A stretch of DNA of 35,051 nucleotides from Scopulibacillus darangshiensis (GTDB taxonomy: Bacteria > Bacillota > Bacilli > Bacillales > Sporolactobacillaceae): the NCBI RefSeq assembly GCF_004341035.1, contig NZ_SLXK01000044.1, positions 1 through 35,051 of the forward strand, in the 5' to 3' direction. The notes under the pieces are model-generated. The model did not search any database, was not told where the DNA came from, and saw nothing but the letters and a program-made list of their open reading frames with translations. Within the stretch, counting starts at the first letter, position 1. Each line of letters begins with the position of its first letter. The position numbers and the translations under genes are program-made. Shown here piece by piece: positions 8,852 through 16,925 of the stretch.

Positions 8852-9688
8852 CTAAACACCGGAATAGGCCATGAACCCTCCGTCTACCGGAACTGTAATA
8901 CCTGTTACAAAACCCGAATAGTCAGAATCAACAAACCATAATAGTGTCCCTAGTAAATCATCCGGCTCGCCAAACCGCTTCATAGGGGTCCCAGCCAAGA
9001 TCTTTTGCGACCGTGCTGTATACTGACCGTCTTCATTTAGAAGCAAATCCCGGTTCTGTTTTGTTAAAAAGAACCCTGGAGCGATGGCGTTCACCCGGAG
9101 TCCTGTATCAGCAAAGTGAACAGCCATCCACATTGTAAAGTTATTAATAGCGGATTTCGCAGCGCTATAGGCCGGAACCTTGGTCATTGGCGCATAAGAA
9201 CTCATGGATGACATATTCACGATCACAGGTGATTTCACTTTTAAAAGCTCTTTGCCAAAAACCTGACTCGCCAAAAAGGAACCTATGAAATTGCTGTCAA
9301 ATACGTGAGAAAACCCTTGTTCTTCTAAGTCAAAAAAGGACTTCCCTTCTGTTTCTTCTACGTATGTTTCCGGGTCAGTAATAGCTGCCGGATCATTGCC
9401 GCCTGCCCCATTAATCAGGATATCGATATGGCCAAATGCTCCAATGACCTTTTCTTTCGCTTCCTCAAGCGATCTACGGCTTAATACATCAGTCGGGATC
9501 GAGATGGCTGATCCGCCACTTCCCTGAATGTCATCGGCAATTTTTCGCCCTTTTTCGGCCGTACGATTCAAGATCGCAACCTTGACATCATGCCTTGCCA
9601 GTTCCTTAGCCATCTGAGAACAAAGGACACCGCTTCCTCCTGTGATGACAGCAACTTTATTTTTTAAGTTTTCATGTATTGGAATCAT
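8852..9688 (-). CDS. uxuB: D-mannonate oxidoreductase / fructuronate reductase, short-chain (SDR) type
   Basis: 278-aa short-chain dehydrogenase reducing D-fructuronate to D-mannonate. The glycine-rich nucleotide site is AVITGGSGVLCS (about 13-24), NGAGG is at 93-97, the catalytic serine lies in NMSSMSS (158-164), and the YxxxK motif is Y174-SAA-K178. It resembles B. subtilis YjmF, the short-chain enzyme that replaces the long-chain UxuB of E. coli. Start and stop overlap with uxuA (ATGA at 9685-9688), indicating translational coupling. A small hairpin (8841-8860) spans its stop codon. Confidence 0.9.
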   Translation of the reverse strand: MIPIHENLKNKVAVITGGSGVLCSQMAKELARHDVKVAILNRTAEKGRKIADDIQGSGGSAISIPTDVLSRRSLEEAKEKVIGAFGHIDILINGAGGNDPAAITDPETYVEETEGKSFFDLEEQGFSHVFDSNFIGSFLASQVFGKELLKVKSPVIVNMSSMSSYAPMTKVPAYSAAKSAINNFTMWMAVHFADTGLRVNAIAPGFFLTKQNRDLLLNEDGQYTARSQKILAGTPMKRFGEPDDLLGTLLWFVDSDYSGFVTGITVPVDGGFMAYSGV

Positions 9689-10770
9689 AACAATTGTCCT
9701 TTCCCTGTTGTTTCAGAGCCATCCCACAAACCAAGGAGGTACATCACACCTAATGCCCTGTCATAAAGACCGTAGCCGGGGCGGCATTGTTCTCCCCATA
9801 TGTGTCGGCCATGATCCGGTCTGACATAACCGCCGTAATGTTGTTTGTGAAGCGCCTCTACAACACCTTTGACATCAATAGACCCATCTTGTGTGTAATG
9901 AGATGTTTCAGTAAAATTGCCATTCTCGTAGATTTTCACATTTCGAATATGTGAAAAAGGAGCATGAGAAGCATACTTTTCTGCTATTTGAACCATATCA
10001 TTATCTGGATTTGCTCCCATTGAACCGGTACACATCGTTATCCCGTTAGAAGGTGAATCCGATATGGCGAACAATCGTTCATAGCTCTCCGGCCCCGTAA
10101 TGATCCGCGGCAGCCCAAAAATAGACCATGGCGGATCATCCGGATGAATCGCCATTTGCACATCACATTCTTCTGCAACAGGTAAAATTTCTTTTAAGAA
10201 AATACCCAAATTAGTCCACAGCTGCTCTTCATCGACCGCTTTGTATTCCTCAAACAATTCAGAAATACGAGCCATTTTTTCTGGTTCCCATCCCGGTAAT
10301 GTTAAATCAGATGCTTCCGCAACAGTGCGGATTAATTCTTTCGGATCCAGATTTTCAACCTTGGCTTTTTCGTAAAATAAAGCTGTCGAGCCATCTTCTA
10401 GCGGGTGGAACATGTCCGTTCTCGTCCAATCAAATATCGGCATGAAATTATAACAAATGACTTTTACGCCTGCTTCCGCAAGGTTGCGAATCGTCTGTTT
10501 GTAGTTTTCGATATATTTAAACCGGTCATTATTCCCTAATTTAATGGATTCATGGACGTTGACACTTTCAACAACGTCTGTATGAAATCCAAAGGATCGG
10601 ATATAGTCCGCTTCTTCCTGTATGTCATCCTTTTCCCAAACTTCGCCGACAGGTTTTTGATGCAGCGCCCAGACAATGCCTTTTACCCCGGGGATTTGCT
10701 TTATTTGTTCCAAAGTAACTGTATCATTGTCGCGGCCGTACCAGCGAAATGTCACATTCATGTCATTCAC
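9685..10770 (-). CDS. uxuA: Mannonate dehydratase
   Basis: 361 aa, the length of the Bacillus enzymes and somewhat shorter than E. coli UxuA. It dehydrates D-mannonate to KDG using a divalent metal in a TIM-barrel fold. Typical segments are MNVTFRWYGRDNDTVTLEQI at the N-terminus, VICYNFMPIFDWTRTD, MAIHPDDPPWSIFGLPRI and GSIDVKGVVEALH. The C-terminal YVRPDHGRHIW carries a conserved metal-site histidine. It lies 6 bases after kdgA and overlaps uxuB by 4 bases, so the operon is tightly packed. Confidence 0.96.
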   Translation of the reverse strand: MNDMNVTFRWYGRDNDTVTLEQIKQIPGVKGIVWALHQKPVGEVWEKDDIQEEADYIRSFGFHTDVVESVNVHESIKLGNNDRFKYIENYKQTIRNLAEAGVKVICYNFMPIFDWTRTDMFHPLEDGSTALFYEKAKVENLDPKELIRTVAEASDLTLPGWEPEKMARISELFEEYKAVDEEQLWTNLGIFLKEILPVAEECDVQMAIHPDDPPWSIFGLPRIITGPESYERLFAISDSPSNGITMCTGSMGANPDNDMVQIAEKYASHAPFSHIRNVKIYENGNFTETSHYTQDGSIDVKGVVEALHKQHYGGYVRPDHGRHIWGEQCRPGYGLYDRALGVMYLLGLWDGSETTGKGQLL

Positions 10771-10776
10771 CCCCGC

Positions 10777-11400
10777 TTATTTTGCGCATTTTTCTACATA
10801 AGATTGACTATGATTAACAACGGCTTGATAACCGCCCTTTTGATAGGCTTTGTTCAGATCGCTGGCTATCCCAACAGCAACTGCACCAGCCTCTAGCCAT
10901 TCTGTTACATTGTCAAGATTCACCCCGCCCGTTGGCATGACGTTGACGTTTGGCAACGGACCTTTGATAGAGCGAATAAATGATGGCTCAAAGTGACTGG
11001 CAGGAAATAACTTCAACACGTCACAACCTGCTTCAAGCGCCTTCACCATGTCACTTATTGTCATACAACCAGGCAAGTAAGGCACACTGTAACGATTGCA
11101 GAGAATGGCAATGTCTTGATTAAAATGAGGGCTGACGATAAACCGCGCGCCCGCAAGCATGGCCTGCCTCGCTGTTTCGGGATCAAGAACTGAACCGGCC
11201 CCGAGCAAAACATCGGTCTGTTCCAAGGCCCGAAAAATATCTGCCGCATTCGGTGTCGTATATGTGACTTCGATGGCCTGAATCCCGCCTTCTGCAGCTG
11301 CTTTAGACAACTGAATCGCTTCTTCCGCATGCTTTCCTCTTATAACCGCAACAATTTTGGCATCCGTTAACGTTTGCAAAACCTCGTATTTGTTATTCAA
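10777..11400 (-). CDS. kdgA: 2-keto-3-deoxy-6-phosphogluconate / 4-hydroxy-2-oxoglutarate aldolase
   Basis: 207-aa class I aldolase that cleaves KDPG to pyruvate and glyceraldehyde-3-phosphate, the last step of the local pathway. The catalytic Glu is in IEVTYTTP (E44), and the Schiff-base Lys is in DVLKLFPAS (K130). The phosphate-binding GGV is in VMPTGGVNLDNV. Length matches KdgA/Eda. It lies 12 bases after the upstream dehydrogenase gene and 6 bases before uxuA, within the kdgK operon. Confidence 0.96.
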   Translation of the reverse strand: MNNKYEVLQTLTDAKIVAVIRGKHAEEAIQLSKAAAEGGIQAIEVTYTTPNAADIFRALEQTDVLLGAGSVLDPETARQAMLAGARFIVSPHFNQDIAILCNRYSVPYLPGCMTISDMVKALEAGCDVLKLFPASHFEPSFIRSIKGPLPNVNVMPTGGVNLDNVTEWLEAGAVAVGIASDLNKAYQKGGYQAVVNHSQSYVEKCAK

Positions 11401-11412
11401 ACTAAGATCACC

Positions 11413-12432
11413 TCATTCAAATTCAATCAATGCTTTTCGGACTTTGTCAGGGTTTTTCTCAATAAAATCAAAGGCATCTTGAACTTTTTCCAAAGGAAAC
11501 TTATGGGTAACTAGACCATTGTGAGTCAACTTTCCTTCGTTCAATAGCTTGACCACTTTAGGAAATTGATTGGTTTGCAGACGGGAGCCTACAATAGTAA
11601 CTTCTTTTTTTGTGATCGGAAGCTCTGAAATAGAGGCAGGCCGCTCATCAAACCCTAATACAACACAAGTTCCCGCAGGTGAGACGACATCTAGTGACAA
11701 TTCGAAGGTTTGCGGGATGCAAACGGCATCGATCACGACATTGACACCTTCTTCATGGGTCCACTCAGAGACAGTCTTCTGAATATCTTCACGGCCCGCA
11801 TTGACGGTGAGGTCTGCACCATTCTCTTTTGCAAAGGCCAAGCGCTCATCGCTTAAGTCTGTCACCATTACCGTCCCACCTAGCAATTTTGCCATCTTCA
11901 GAATGCAAATGCCAATTGGTCCGGCCCCTTGTATGAGGACTGTATCGCCTTTTTCAACTTGTCCACGCCAAGTGGCTTGAGCGCCAATGGTATAGGGCTC
12001 CGCCAGCACAATTTCTTCCCACGGCAAGTTTGCATCCACAACATGAATTTGTTTTTCGGGCAACACAAACCACTCACGCATGCCGCCATCTTCATGGACA
12101 CCAAAGACAGATAGGGACTCACATACATTCGGCCTTCCTTTTCTGCATGCGTAACATGAGCCACAGTAGCGAATCGGTTCGACCACCACATGGTCGCCGG
12201 CTTGAACCGATGTCACATCTGGTCCAACTTCGACAACTTCACCAGCCACTTCATGCCCAACTACTCTCGGCAGTGTAGCGAGCGGATTGGTTCCATGGTA
12301 AATATGCATGTCTGAGCCGCAAATACCGACACGCTTGACCTTAACTAAAACATCCGTCGGATTTTTGATCGCCGGCTTTTCAACTTCCTGTATAACGAGT
12401 TCGTGTGCTTTTCGTACTTGTACCGCTTTCAT
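11413..12432 (-). CDS. Zinc-dependent alcohol dehydrogenase, YjmD-like
   Basis: 339-aa medium-chain dehydrogenase. Catalytic zinc residues are C38 (GICGSDMH), H60 and E61. Structural zinc residues are C90, C93, C96 and C104, and the Rossmann motif GAGPIG is at 169-174. It resembles B. subtilis YjmD, which sits in the equivalent uxaC-uxaA cluster, and the second dehydrogenase here at 2878-3903. The likely role is oxidation of an L-aldonate such as L-gulonate or L-galactonate to the keto acid entering the UxuB or UxaB step (inference). It lies 44 bases after kdgK and 12 bases before kdgA. The family is certain and the substrate is not. Confidence 0.87.
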   Translation of the reverse strand: MKAVQVRKAHELVIQEVEKPAIKNPTDVLVKVKRVGICGSDMHIYHGTNPLATLPRVVGHEVAGEVVEVGPDVTSVQAGDHVVVEPIRYCGSCYACRKGRPNVCESLSVFGVHEDGGMREWFVLPEKQIHVVDANLPWEEIVLAEPYTIGAQATWRGQVEKGDTVLIQGAGPIGICILKMAKLLGGTVMVTDLSDERLAFAKENGADLTVNAGREDIQKTVSEWTHEEGVNVVIDAVCIPQTFELSLDVVSPAGTCVVLGFDERPASISELPITKKEVTIVGSRLQTNQFPKVVKLLNEGKLTHNGLVTHKFPLEKVQDAFDFIEKNPDKVRKALIEFE

Positions 12433-12476
12433 TTTTCCACCTGCTTTGTTAGAAAATAAATTTTACATAACGTAGA

Positions 12477-13433
12477 TTATCTTTCAATAACAGCTTCCCG
12501 GTGGACAAAAGAAAGTGCCTCTTCTAAATATGGCAAGCCTTCGTTATCACCGGAAACCGTTGTCACCATCGCTCCGATACCATTTGCAAAGGTGAGCCGT
12601 TCTTCAGAGGAGTAGTCATTCAACAAGGCATAAATATAGCCGGCATCAAACCCGTCTCCTGCTCCCACTGTGTCAATAGGCACAATCGGAAATGCTTCCT
12701 TCTCAAACCATAGGCCATTAGTATATAACTTTGATCCCTTTTCTCCATCTTTGATGACCAGTTGATTAATATCATATTTTTCCGCAAAGGTTTCGAGAGC
12801 CTCTTCGCGGTCGTCCTCTAAAATTAACTGGATTTCGTCTCTCCCGGTAAGTAAAATATCAACTGAAGGGAAAAGGTCAAAATAAGCTTTTCTTGCCTCT
12901 TCAATGGTCCATAATTTCAAACGTATATTTGGGTCAAACGACACTTTACTGCCTTTTCCTTTTGCCACTTCAATCACACGCTTGGCAATTAAAATGTTTC
13001 TTGGATCGATGGCCAAATAAACGCCTGACAGATGAACAATGTCAATGTCTTCAAACATAGATTCCTTAATATCCTCAGGCTCAATCGTCAAAATCGGTGA
13101 ATTGTGACGATAATAAAAAGTCTTCCCAGAGCCATCTTCACGAATTTCCTTAAAATTGATCGATGTAGGATACCCCTCAACAAGACGAACATCGCTCATA
13201 TCGATTCCCTCTCCGCGGGCGAAATTGTCGATGAAGCGGCCAAATTCGTCCTTTCCTAACCGGCTTATCCATTTCATCCGCAAACCCAGCCGGGCACAGC
13301 CAATAGCAAAATTCAATTCAGCTCCGCCTGCTTTTCTTTCAAAGCCCGGAACAAATCGAAGCGGGCCTGTAGCCGATGGATTCATCGTTATCATTGCGTC
13401 ACCTAATGTGAGTACGCCAAAATTCGATGTCAT
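12477..13433 (-). CDS. kdgK: 2-dehydro-3-deoxygluconokinase
   Basis: 318-aa PfkB/ribokinase-family sugar kinase that phosphorylates KDG to KDPG with ATP. The N-terminal sugar-binding segment is FERKAGGAELNFAIGCARLG (31-50), and the C-terminal anion-hole motif DTVGAGDGFDAG (254-265) contains the catalytic base D260. It is the first gene of the long kdgK-to-exuR operon. AAGGAAG precedes the ATG. The promoter at 13502-13530 carries a cre site and is followed by two LacI-type operators, so expression is predicted to need inducer and absence of preferred sugars. Confidence 0.94.
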   Translation of the reverse strand: MTSNFGVLTLGDAMITMNPSATGPLRFVPGFERKAGGAELNFAIGCARLGLRMKWISRLGKDEFGRFIDNFARGEGIDMSDVRLVEGYPTSINFKEIREDGSGKTFYYRHNSPILTIEPEDIKESMFEDIDIVHLSGVYLAIDPRNILIAKRVIEVAKGKGSKVSFDPNIRLKLWTIEEARKAYFDLFPSVDILLTGRDEIQLILEDDREEALETFAEKYDINQLVIKDGEKGSKLYTNGLWFEKEAFPIVPIDTVGAGDGFDAGYIYALLNDYSSEERLTFANGIGAMVTTVSGDNEGLPYLEEALSFVHREAVIER

Positions 13434-13468
13434 CTTCCTTCCCCCTGAATCTTACTAACATATGAATA

Positions 13469-13493
13469 TAAATCGGTTTAGTAAATCGGTTTA
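13469..13493 (-). promoter_or_regulatory. Two tandem LacI-type operators in the kdgK leader
   Basis: Two identical 12-bp copies of TAAATCGGTTTA (13469-13480 and 13482-13493; TAAACCGATTTA on the coding strand), 13 bases centre to centre, just downstream of the -10 box. A related copy lies before exuT. Probable repressor sites of the LacI-type regulator encoded in the same operon. Confidence 0.7.
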
Positions 13494-13501
13494 TAAGCTA
13501 T

Positions 13502-13530
13502 ATAATAAATAATAACGCTTTCAAAGTCAA
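13502..13530 (-). promoter_or_regulatory. Sigma-A promoter of the kdgK operon
   Basis: On the minus strand, -35 TTGACT (13525-13530), a 17-base spacer and -10 TATTAT (13502-13507). About 70 bases before the kdgK start. The cre site falls within the spacer, and the two operators begin 8 bases after the -10 box. Confidence 0.75.
13510..13523 (-). promoter_or_regulatory. Catabolite-responsive element (cre) for CcpA
   Basis: On the minus strand TGAAAGCGTTATTA matches the Bacillus cre consensus TGWAANCGNTNWCA at all positions except the second-last. Its location between -35 and -10 would block RNA polymerase when CcpA is bound. Confidence 0.7.
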
Positions 13531-13786
13531 GAGGGGATTCGCAAAAGCTTCGTCAATTTTCTTTATTTTTAATTAGATTGCTAAAAGGCTCTTCTATTTC
13601 AGTGCGGAAATAATGAGGTTCAGGCGATTTTTAGATCCCGCACCCACTTTTGGCAAAAAAATCACCCTGCATTAGGGCGATAGCTAAGGCGGCTTTTTAA
13701 TTGTAAATCAATCATCAAAGTCAAAATATCATAGATTGTGAGGCTTGTCCCAGGTGTCATATGCGATATTTTCCTGCTACACAACA
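13531..13786. other. Intergenic stretch between the kdgK promoter and the FGE-like gene
   Basis: Together with the kdgK leader this makes a 353-base gap without a gene. Apart from the promoter, cre and operators (13469-13530) and the terminator (13655-13681), I see only AT-rich sequence and no credible small ORF. Confidence 0.5.
13655..13681 (-). terminator. Terminator of the FGE-like gene
   Basis: Stem ATCACCCT (13661-13668) / AGGGCGAT (13674-13681), fully paired in minus-strand RNA with one G-U, then a run of T on that strand (13655-13660). It isolates the FGE-like gene from the kdgK operon. Confidence 0.75.
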
Positions 13787-14749
13787 TTAGTCATCATCGG
13801 CCGCACAGCGAAATCCGATATTTCCAGTTGAACTGTCGGGGGTATTCGAACTGCGTGCCGCCACCCGGTACCGGTTGCAGTAGGATCTATGACAAAGGTA
13901 GGAACCTCCGCGCATGACTTTCGTTTCCCCTTCTGTGGGCCCTTTAGGGTTGTCGCGGCCCCCCCTTTTGTGGATGCTTTTGCTAAACCAATCGGAACAC
14001 CATTCCCATACGTTCCCAGATACATTATACAATCCATACCCATTAGCGGGAAACGACGTGGCCGGAGCTGTCCCAAAGTATCCATCTTCCTTCGCATTGG
14101 TTTTTGGAAATGTGCCTTGCCAAATATTGCAATAGTGTTGGCCTTCTGGCGTCAGTTCATCTCCCCATGGGTACATTTTTTGTTCCAAACCGCCTCTCGC
14201 CGCAAACTCCCATTCAGCTTCCGTCGGCAGCCGTTTGCCTGTCCAATCGGCGTAAGCGCTTGCGTCATTCCAAGAGACGTGAACGACGGGGTGATCCATG
14301 CGACCTTCTATGCTTGAATCAGGTCCTTCCGGCTGATGCCAATAAGCCTCTTCTACCATACACCACCAAGGTGTGCCGCGAACGACTTGTGTGACCTTTG
14401 CTGCCGTGTCAGGTGTTAAAAAAGAACGAAAAACGAATGACCAGCCAAACCTTTCAGCTTCCGTCTTGTAACCCGTAGCTTCTACGAATTCAGCAAACTG
14501 TGCGTTTGTAACCACAGCCGAATCAATGTAATAAGGAGCTAAGTTCACTTTCCTTATCGGTCCTTCACCATCGGCCGGAAAGCCTTCGTTACTATTGGTC
14601 CCCATCATAAAATTCCCGCCTGGAATATAAATCATATCCTCTTTCAAAGCCTTGCCGCGCGTTATGATTTGGTTATCAGTCATTGTCACCGTCTTATGAT
14701 TGTGCTGATTTCTGCTAGCTGCGCAACAAGATGTTTTCCCCGATTCCAT
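13787..14749 (-). CDS. Formylglycine-generating enzyme (SUMF1/FGE-sulfatase family)
   Basis: 320 aa. The FGE domain runs from MIYIPGGNFMMGT (about 39-51) to NIGFRCAAD at the C-terminus. The two redox-active cysteines of true FGEs are present in GGSYLCHRSYC (C286 and C291), followed by the family signature SSNTPDSSTGNIGF. That separates it from catalytically different EgtB/PvdO-type members. FGE oxidises the Cys of CxPxR in sulfatases to formylglycine with copper and oxygen, but no sulfatase is encoded within the window. The N-terminus has CCAASR (8-13), reminiscent of the CxPxR sulfatase motif with Ala for Pro. GGAG precedes the ATG, and the gene is single with its own terminator. Confidence 0.9.
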   Translation of the reverse strand: MESGKTSCCAASRNQHNHKTVTMTDNQIITRGKALKEDMIYIPGGNFMMGTNSNEGFPADGEGPIRKVNLAPYYIDSAVVTNAQFAEFVEATGYKTEAERFGWSFVFRSFLTPDTAAKVTQVVRGTPWWCMVEEAYWHQPEGPDSSIEGRMDHPVVHVSWNDASAYADWTGKRLPTEAEWEFAARGGLEQKMYPWGDELTPEGQHYCNIWQGTFPKTNAKEDGYFGTAPATSFPANGYGLYNVSGNVWEWCSDWFSKSIHKRGGRDNPKGPTEGETKVMRGGSYLCHRSYCNRYRVAARSSNTPDSSTGNIGFRCAADDD

Positions 14750-14863
14750 TGTATCTCCACTCCCGCTTAGTCAGATTCTTTGATTTCGTACACAAGATCC
14801 AGCAAAGCAGCCTGAACCGATTTTTAGAACCTCAGTTACCATTTTACCCTTTTTGACTATTAA

Positions 14864-14891
14864 TTGAATTATAAGTTAAATAGCATATAAT
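14864..14891 (+). promoter_or_regulatory. Promoter of the small membrane protein gene
   Basis: TTGAAT (14864-14869), 16-base spacer, perfect TATAAT (14886-14891), about 85 bases before the chosen start at 14977. Confidence 0.5.
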
Positions 14892-14976
14892 TTAAATCAA
14901 CAACAACACTACAAATCAATTACGTAGTTGTTTAATCTTAGGAGTTGTAAAGAAATGCATGTTAGGGGGATATATC

Positions 14977-15507
14977 GTGACCTTTATCTTATTAATTGGT
15001 GTTTTAGGGGTGCTCGTTGTTATGTTACTTAAAAGACCCATCCTTGGCAGACTTGGCGGTGATAATAATCTAGTGGATTATTTAGGGAAAGCTAAATGGT
15101 TTCATAACTATTGGCTCGCCGGAATATTTCTATTTATTATGAACACAGCTCTGTTCCTTATTACCGGTTTTATCCTTTACTTATTAACGCTCTTTTTAAT
15201 ACCATTTGTTCATTTGTTCGTCATGCTTTTGGCTGTGATCGGAAGTATCCTTATTTGGCTGCTGATTAATAAAGCGTGGCGCGGCACAAGAAGCAATCGT
15301 TTAAAGATGGGATTAATAGGAAGCAGTTTTTATTTCTTTTTAACGATCATTTTCATTTATAAACTAGTGACATTGAAACCTGCCTATCCAGGCGAAGATA
15401 CTTTTATGGCTGCCATAGGCTTGATTTTCGCCATCGTAGTCGCTGCGGTCGCGTTTACAGCATGCTTTGCCTTTACCGGATTTTCTAAAAAGGAAGAAAA
15501 TATGTAA
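14977..15507 (+). CDS. Small integral membrane protein, function unknown
   Basis: About 176 aa with roughly five strongly hydrophobic segments: an N-terminal one (FILLIGVLGVLVVMLL), two adjoining in the middle, one around SFYFFLTIIFIY, and a last one ending in a charged tail GFSKKEENM. I do not recognise the family. I prefer the GTG at 14977 because AGGGGGA lies 6 bases upstream; an ATG at 14959 would add six residues but is poorly placed relative to GGAG at 14941. It is followed by the degenerate repeat array and the Fur-controlled FTR1 gene in the same direction, and may be independent of both. Confidence 0.7.
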   Translation: MTFILLIGVLGVLVVMLLKRPILGRLGGDNNLVDYLGKAKWFHNYWLAGIFLFIMNTALFLITGFILYLLTLFLIPFVHLFVMLLAVIGSILIWLLINKAWRGTRSNRLKMGLIGSSFYFFLTIIFIYKLVTLKPAYPGEDTFMAAIGLIFAIVVAAVAFTACFAFTGFSKKEENM

Positions 15508-15547
15508 GATATTTTGGCGGCAAGCCGAGGGGGGGTTTCGGTTTATG

Positions 15548-15650
15548 TGCTCTACCTGAGATTTATACGCGCCCCTCAGGTTTTATGCGCTCCCCTCGTT
15601 TTTTTGCATCCTCCACCCCCGTTTTTGCGTCCTCCCCGGATTCTTTTATA
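15548..15650. repeat. Degenerate tandem array, period about 18-21 bases
   Basis: Five imperfect units start near 15548, 15568, 15586, 15605 and 15626. Each begins with TGC or CGC, continues with a C-rich stretch (for example TGCGTCCTCCCC, TGCATCCTCCACC, TGCGCTCCCCTC) and ends in a T run. The TGCGTC core is the complement of GACGCA, which recurs every 20-21 bases in the array at 34668-34957. Confidence 0.55.
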
Positions 15651-15679
15651 GGAAAATAGCAGCAAAATTCATTGCGGTA

Positions 15680-15708
15680 TTGACGTCCCGACAAAAGGGA
15701 GCTAAAAT
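15680..15708 (+). promoter_or_regulatory. Promoter of the FTR1 gene
   Basis: TTGACG (15680-15685), 17-base spacer, TAAAAT (15703-15708). The Fur box starts 17 bases after the -10 box, consistent with iron repression. Confidence 0.65.
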
Positions 15709-15725
15709 TAACCCAACAGACAAAT

Positions 15726-15744
15726 GATAACGATTATCATTATC
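15726..15744 (+). promoter_or_regulatory. Fur box
   Basis: GATAACGATTATCATTATC matches 17 of 19 positions of the classical Fur consensus GATAATGATAATCATTATC. It lies between the promoter and the ribosome-binding site of the FTR1 gene. Confidence 0.85.
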
Positions 15745-15766
15745 GTGTACATAGGAGGAATGAAAA

Positions 15767-16735
15767 TTGCTCAATAAAGTCTTTAACTTGAAAACTACTT
15801 TAATTACGCTCTCATTGGTTATTTTAATTGGCGTTCTCGTGTGGCAAGGCATCTACTTTAAAGGGAATCCTGACCCCACTGCTAATCATATATCCCGTGG
15901 TTCCGCGATCATAAACACAGCTATTCTCGTCTTCCGGGAAGGATTAGAGGCCATTCTCGTTTTAGCGGCGATCATTTCCGGACTAATTCGTAAGAAGCAA
16001 GATAACTATTGGAAACCGATATCTGCCGGAGCAGGTGTTTCATTTGTAGCCACTCTCGTAACGTGGTTTGTGGTTGTGGCAATTATTGCTTCCGTTAATG
16101 CATCACAACTTAATATCCAAGCGTTCACTGGTATCTTAGCTGTGGTCGTATTATTGATTATTCTCAATTGGTTTTTTCATAAAGTTTACTGGTCTGGCTG
16201 GATCCGCCTCCATAATAAAAAGAAACAACAATTCATTGGAAAGAAAGATACCGATGTTTCAACGGGCGCTTTCTGGTCTTTATTTTTAGTCGGTCTAACC
16301 TCCGTCTATCGTGAAGGTTTTGAAGTTGTTCTCTTCCTTCAAAACTTACGTCTAAAAGTCGGCTCTGAAATTATCATCCAAGGTACATTGATTGGCTTGG
16401 CGTTAACATTAATTGTGGGAGTCCTGACATTCTTATTCCAAAAGAAACTTCCTCATAAAAAGATGTTGGTATTTACAGGTGTCCTATTAGTCATGGTTCT
16501 TGCGGTGATGGTCGGCGAAACTGTACAGGAAATGCAGCTTGCCGGGTGGCTAAGCACGACATCTATTGATGCTCAATTCCCAGATTGGTTAGGTGTTTGG
16601 TTCTGCGTATTCCCTAATGTCGAAGGCTTGTCCTTGCAGGCTCTTGCGGTCGTCTATGTATTAGGCTCTTATTTCCTTCAACGCTACTTAACTAAGCGAA
16701 AAGCAATGAAAAGCTTATCAATCAAAACAGCATAA
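15767..16735 (+). CDS. FTR1-family high-affinity iron permease (EfeU-like)
   Basis: 322-aa membrane protein with about seven transmembrane segments. Both iron-binding REGxE motifs are present: R57-E-G-L-E61 and R182-E-G-F-E186. The start is TTG at 15767 with GGAGGAA 6 bases upstream; the nearby ATG at 15760 runs into a stop after five codons. The gene is preceded by a promoter and a Fur box, so it should be induced by iron limitation. FTR1 permeases work with a periplasmic or surface partner (EfeO) and often the peroxidase EfeB, neither of which is adjacent. A terminator follows at 16752-16779. Confidence 0.92.
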   Translation: MLNKVFNLKTTLITLSLVILIGVLVWQGIYFKGNPDPTANHISRGSAIINTAILVFREGLEAILVLAAIISGLIRKKQDNYWKPISAGAGVSFVATLVTWFVVVAIIASVNASQLNIQAFTGILAVVVLLIILNWFFHKVYWSGWIRLHNKKKQQFIGKKDTDVSTGAFWSLFLVGLTSVYREGFEVVLFLQNLRLKVGSEIIIQGTLIGLALTLIVGVLTFLFQKKLPHKKMLVFTGVLLVMVLAVMVGETVQEMQLAGWLSTTSIDAQFPDWLGVWFCVFPNVEGLSLQALAVVYVLGSYFLQRYLTKRKAMKSLSIKTA

Positions 16736-16751
16736 ATTTAACGCGTTACAA

Positions 16752-16779
16752 AAAAGGGCTGCCTTAGGGCTGCCCTTTT
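16752..16779 (+). terminator. Terminator of the FTR1 gene
   Basis: Stem AAAAGGGC (16752-16759) / GCCCTTTT (16772-16779), 12-base loop, ending in four T. Located 16 bases after the FTR1 stop. Confidence 0.75.
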
Positions 16780-16925
16780 GCAGTTTGGCATAACTTCCGG
16801 AGACTTTCGCTTTTCTTGGCTAATATTTATAAATCTCTGGGACAACCTATCTTTGAATGAAGCACCTTTTTCTTACATGATAAAATACTTTTGGGACAAT
16901 AAATGAATTAAAGGGGTTTAAAACA

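Noticed and set aside
8841-8860. GGTGTTT/AAACACC hairpin at the uxuB stop codon as a terminator
   Set aside because: There is no T run on the minus strand and it lies before exuR within the operon; it may only tune mRNA stability.
13889-14317. 142-codon plus-strand frame antisense to the FGE-like gene
   Set aside because: It is a shadow of a well-conserved enzyme gene on the other strand, and its translation resembles no protein family.
15646-15852. 68-codon minus-strand frame across the Fur box and the FTR1 start
   Set aside because: It covers promoter, Fur box and the beginning of a real gene on the other strand, and has no recognisable product.
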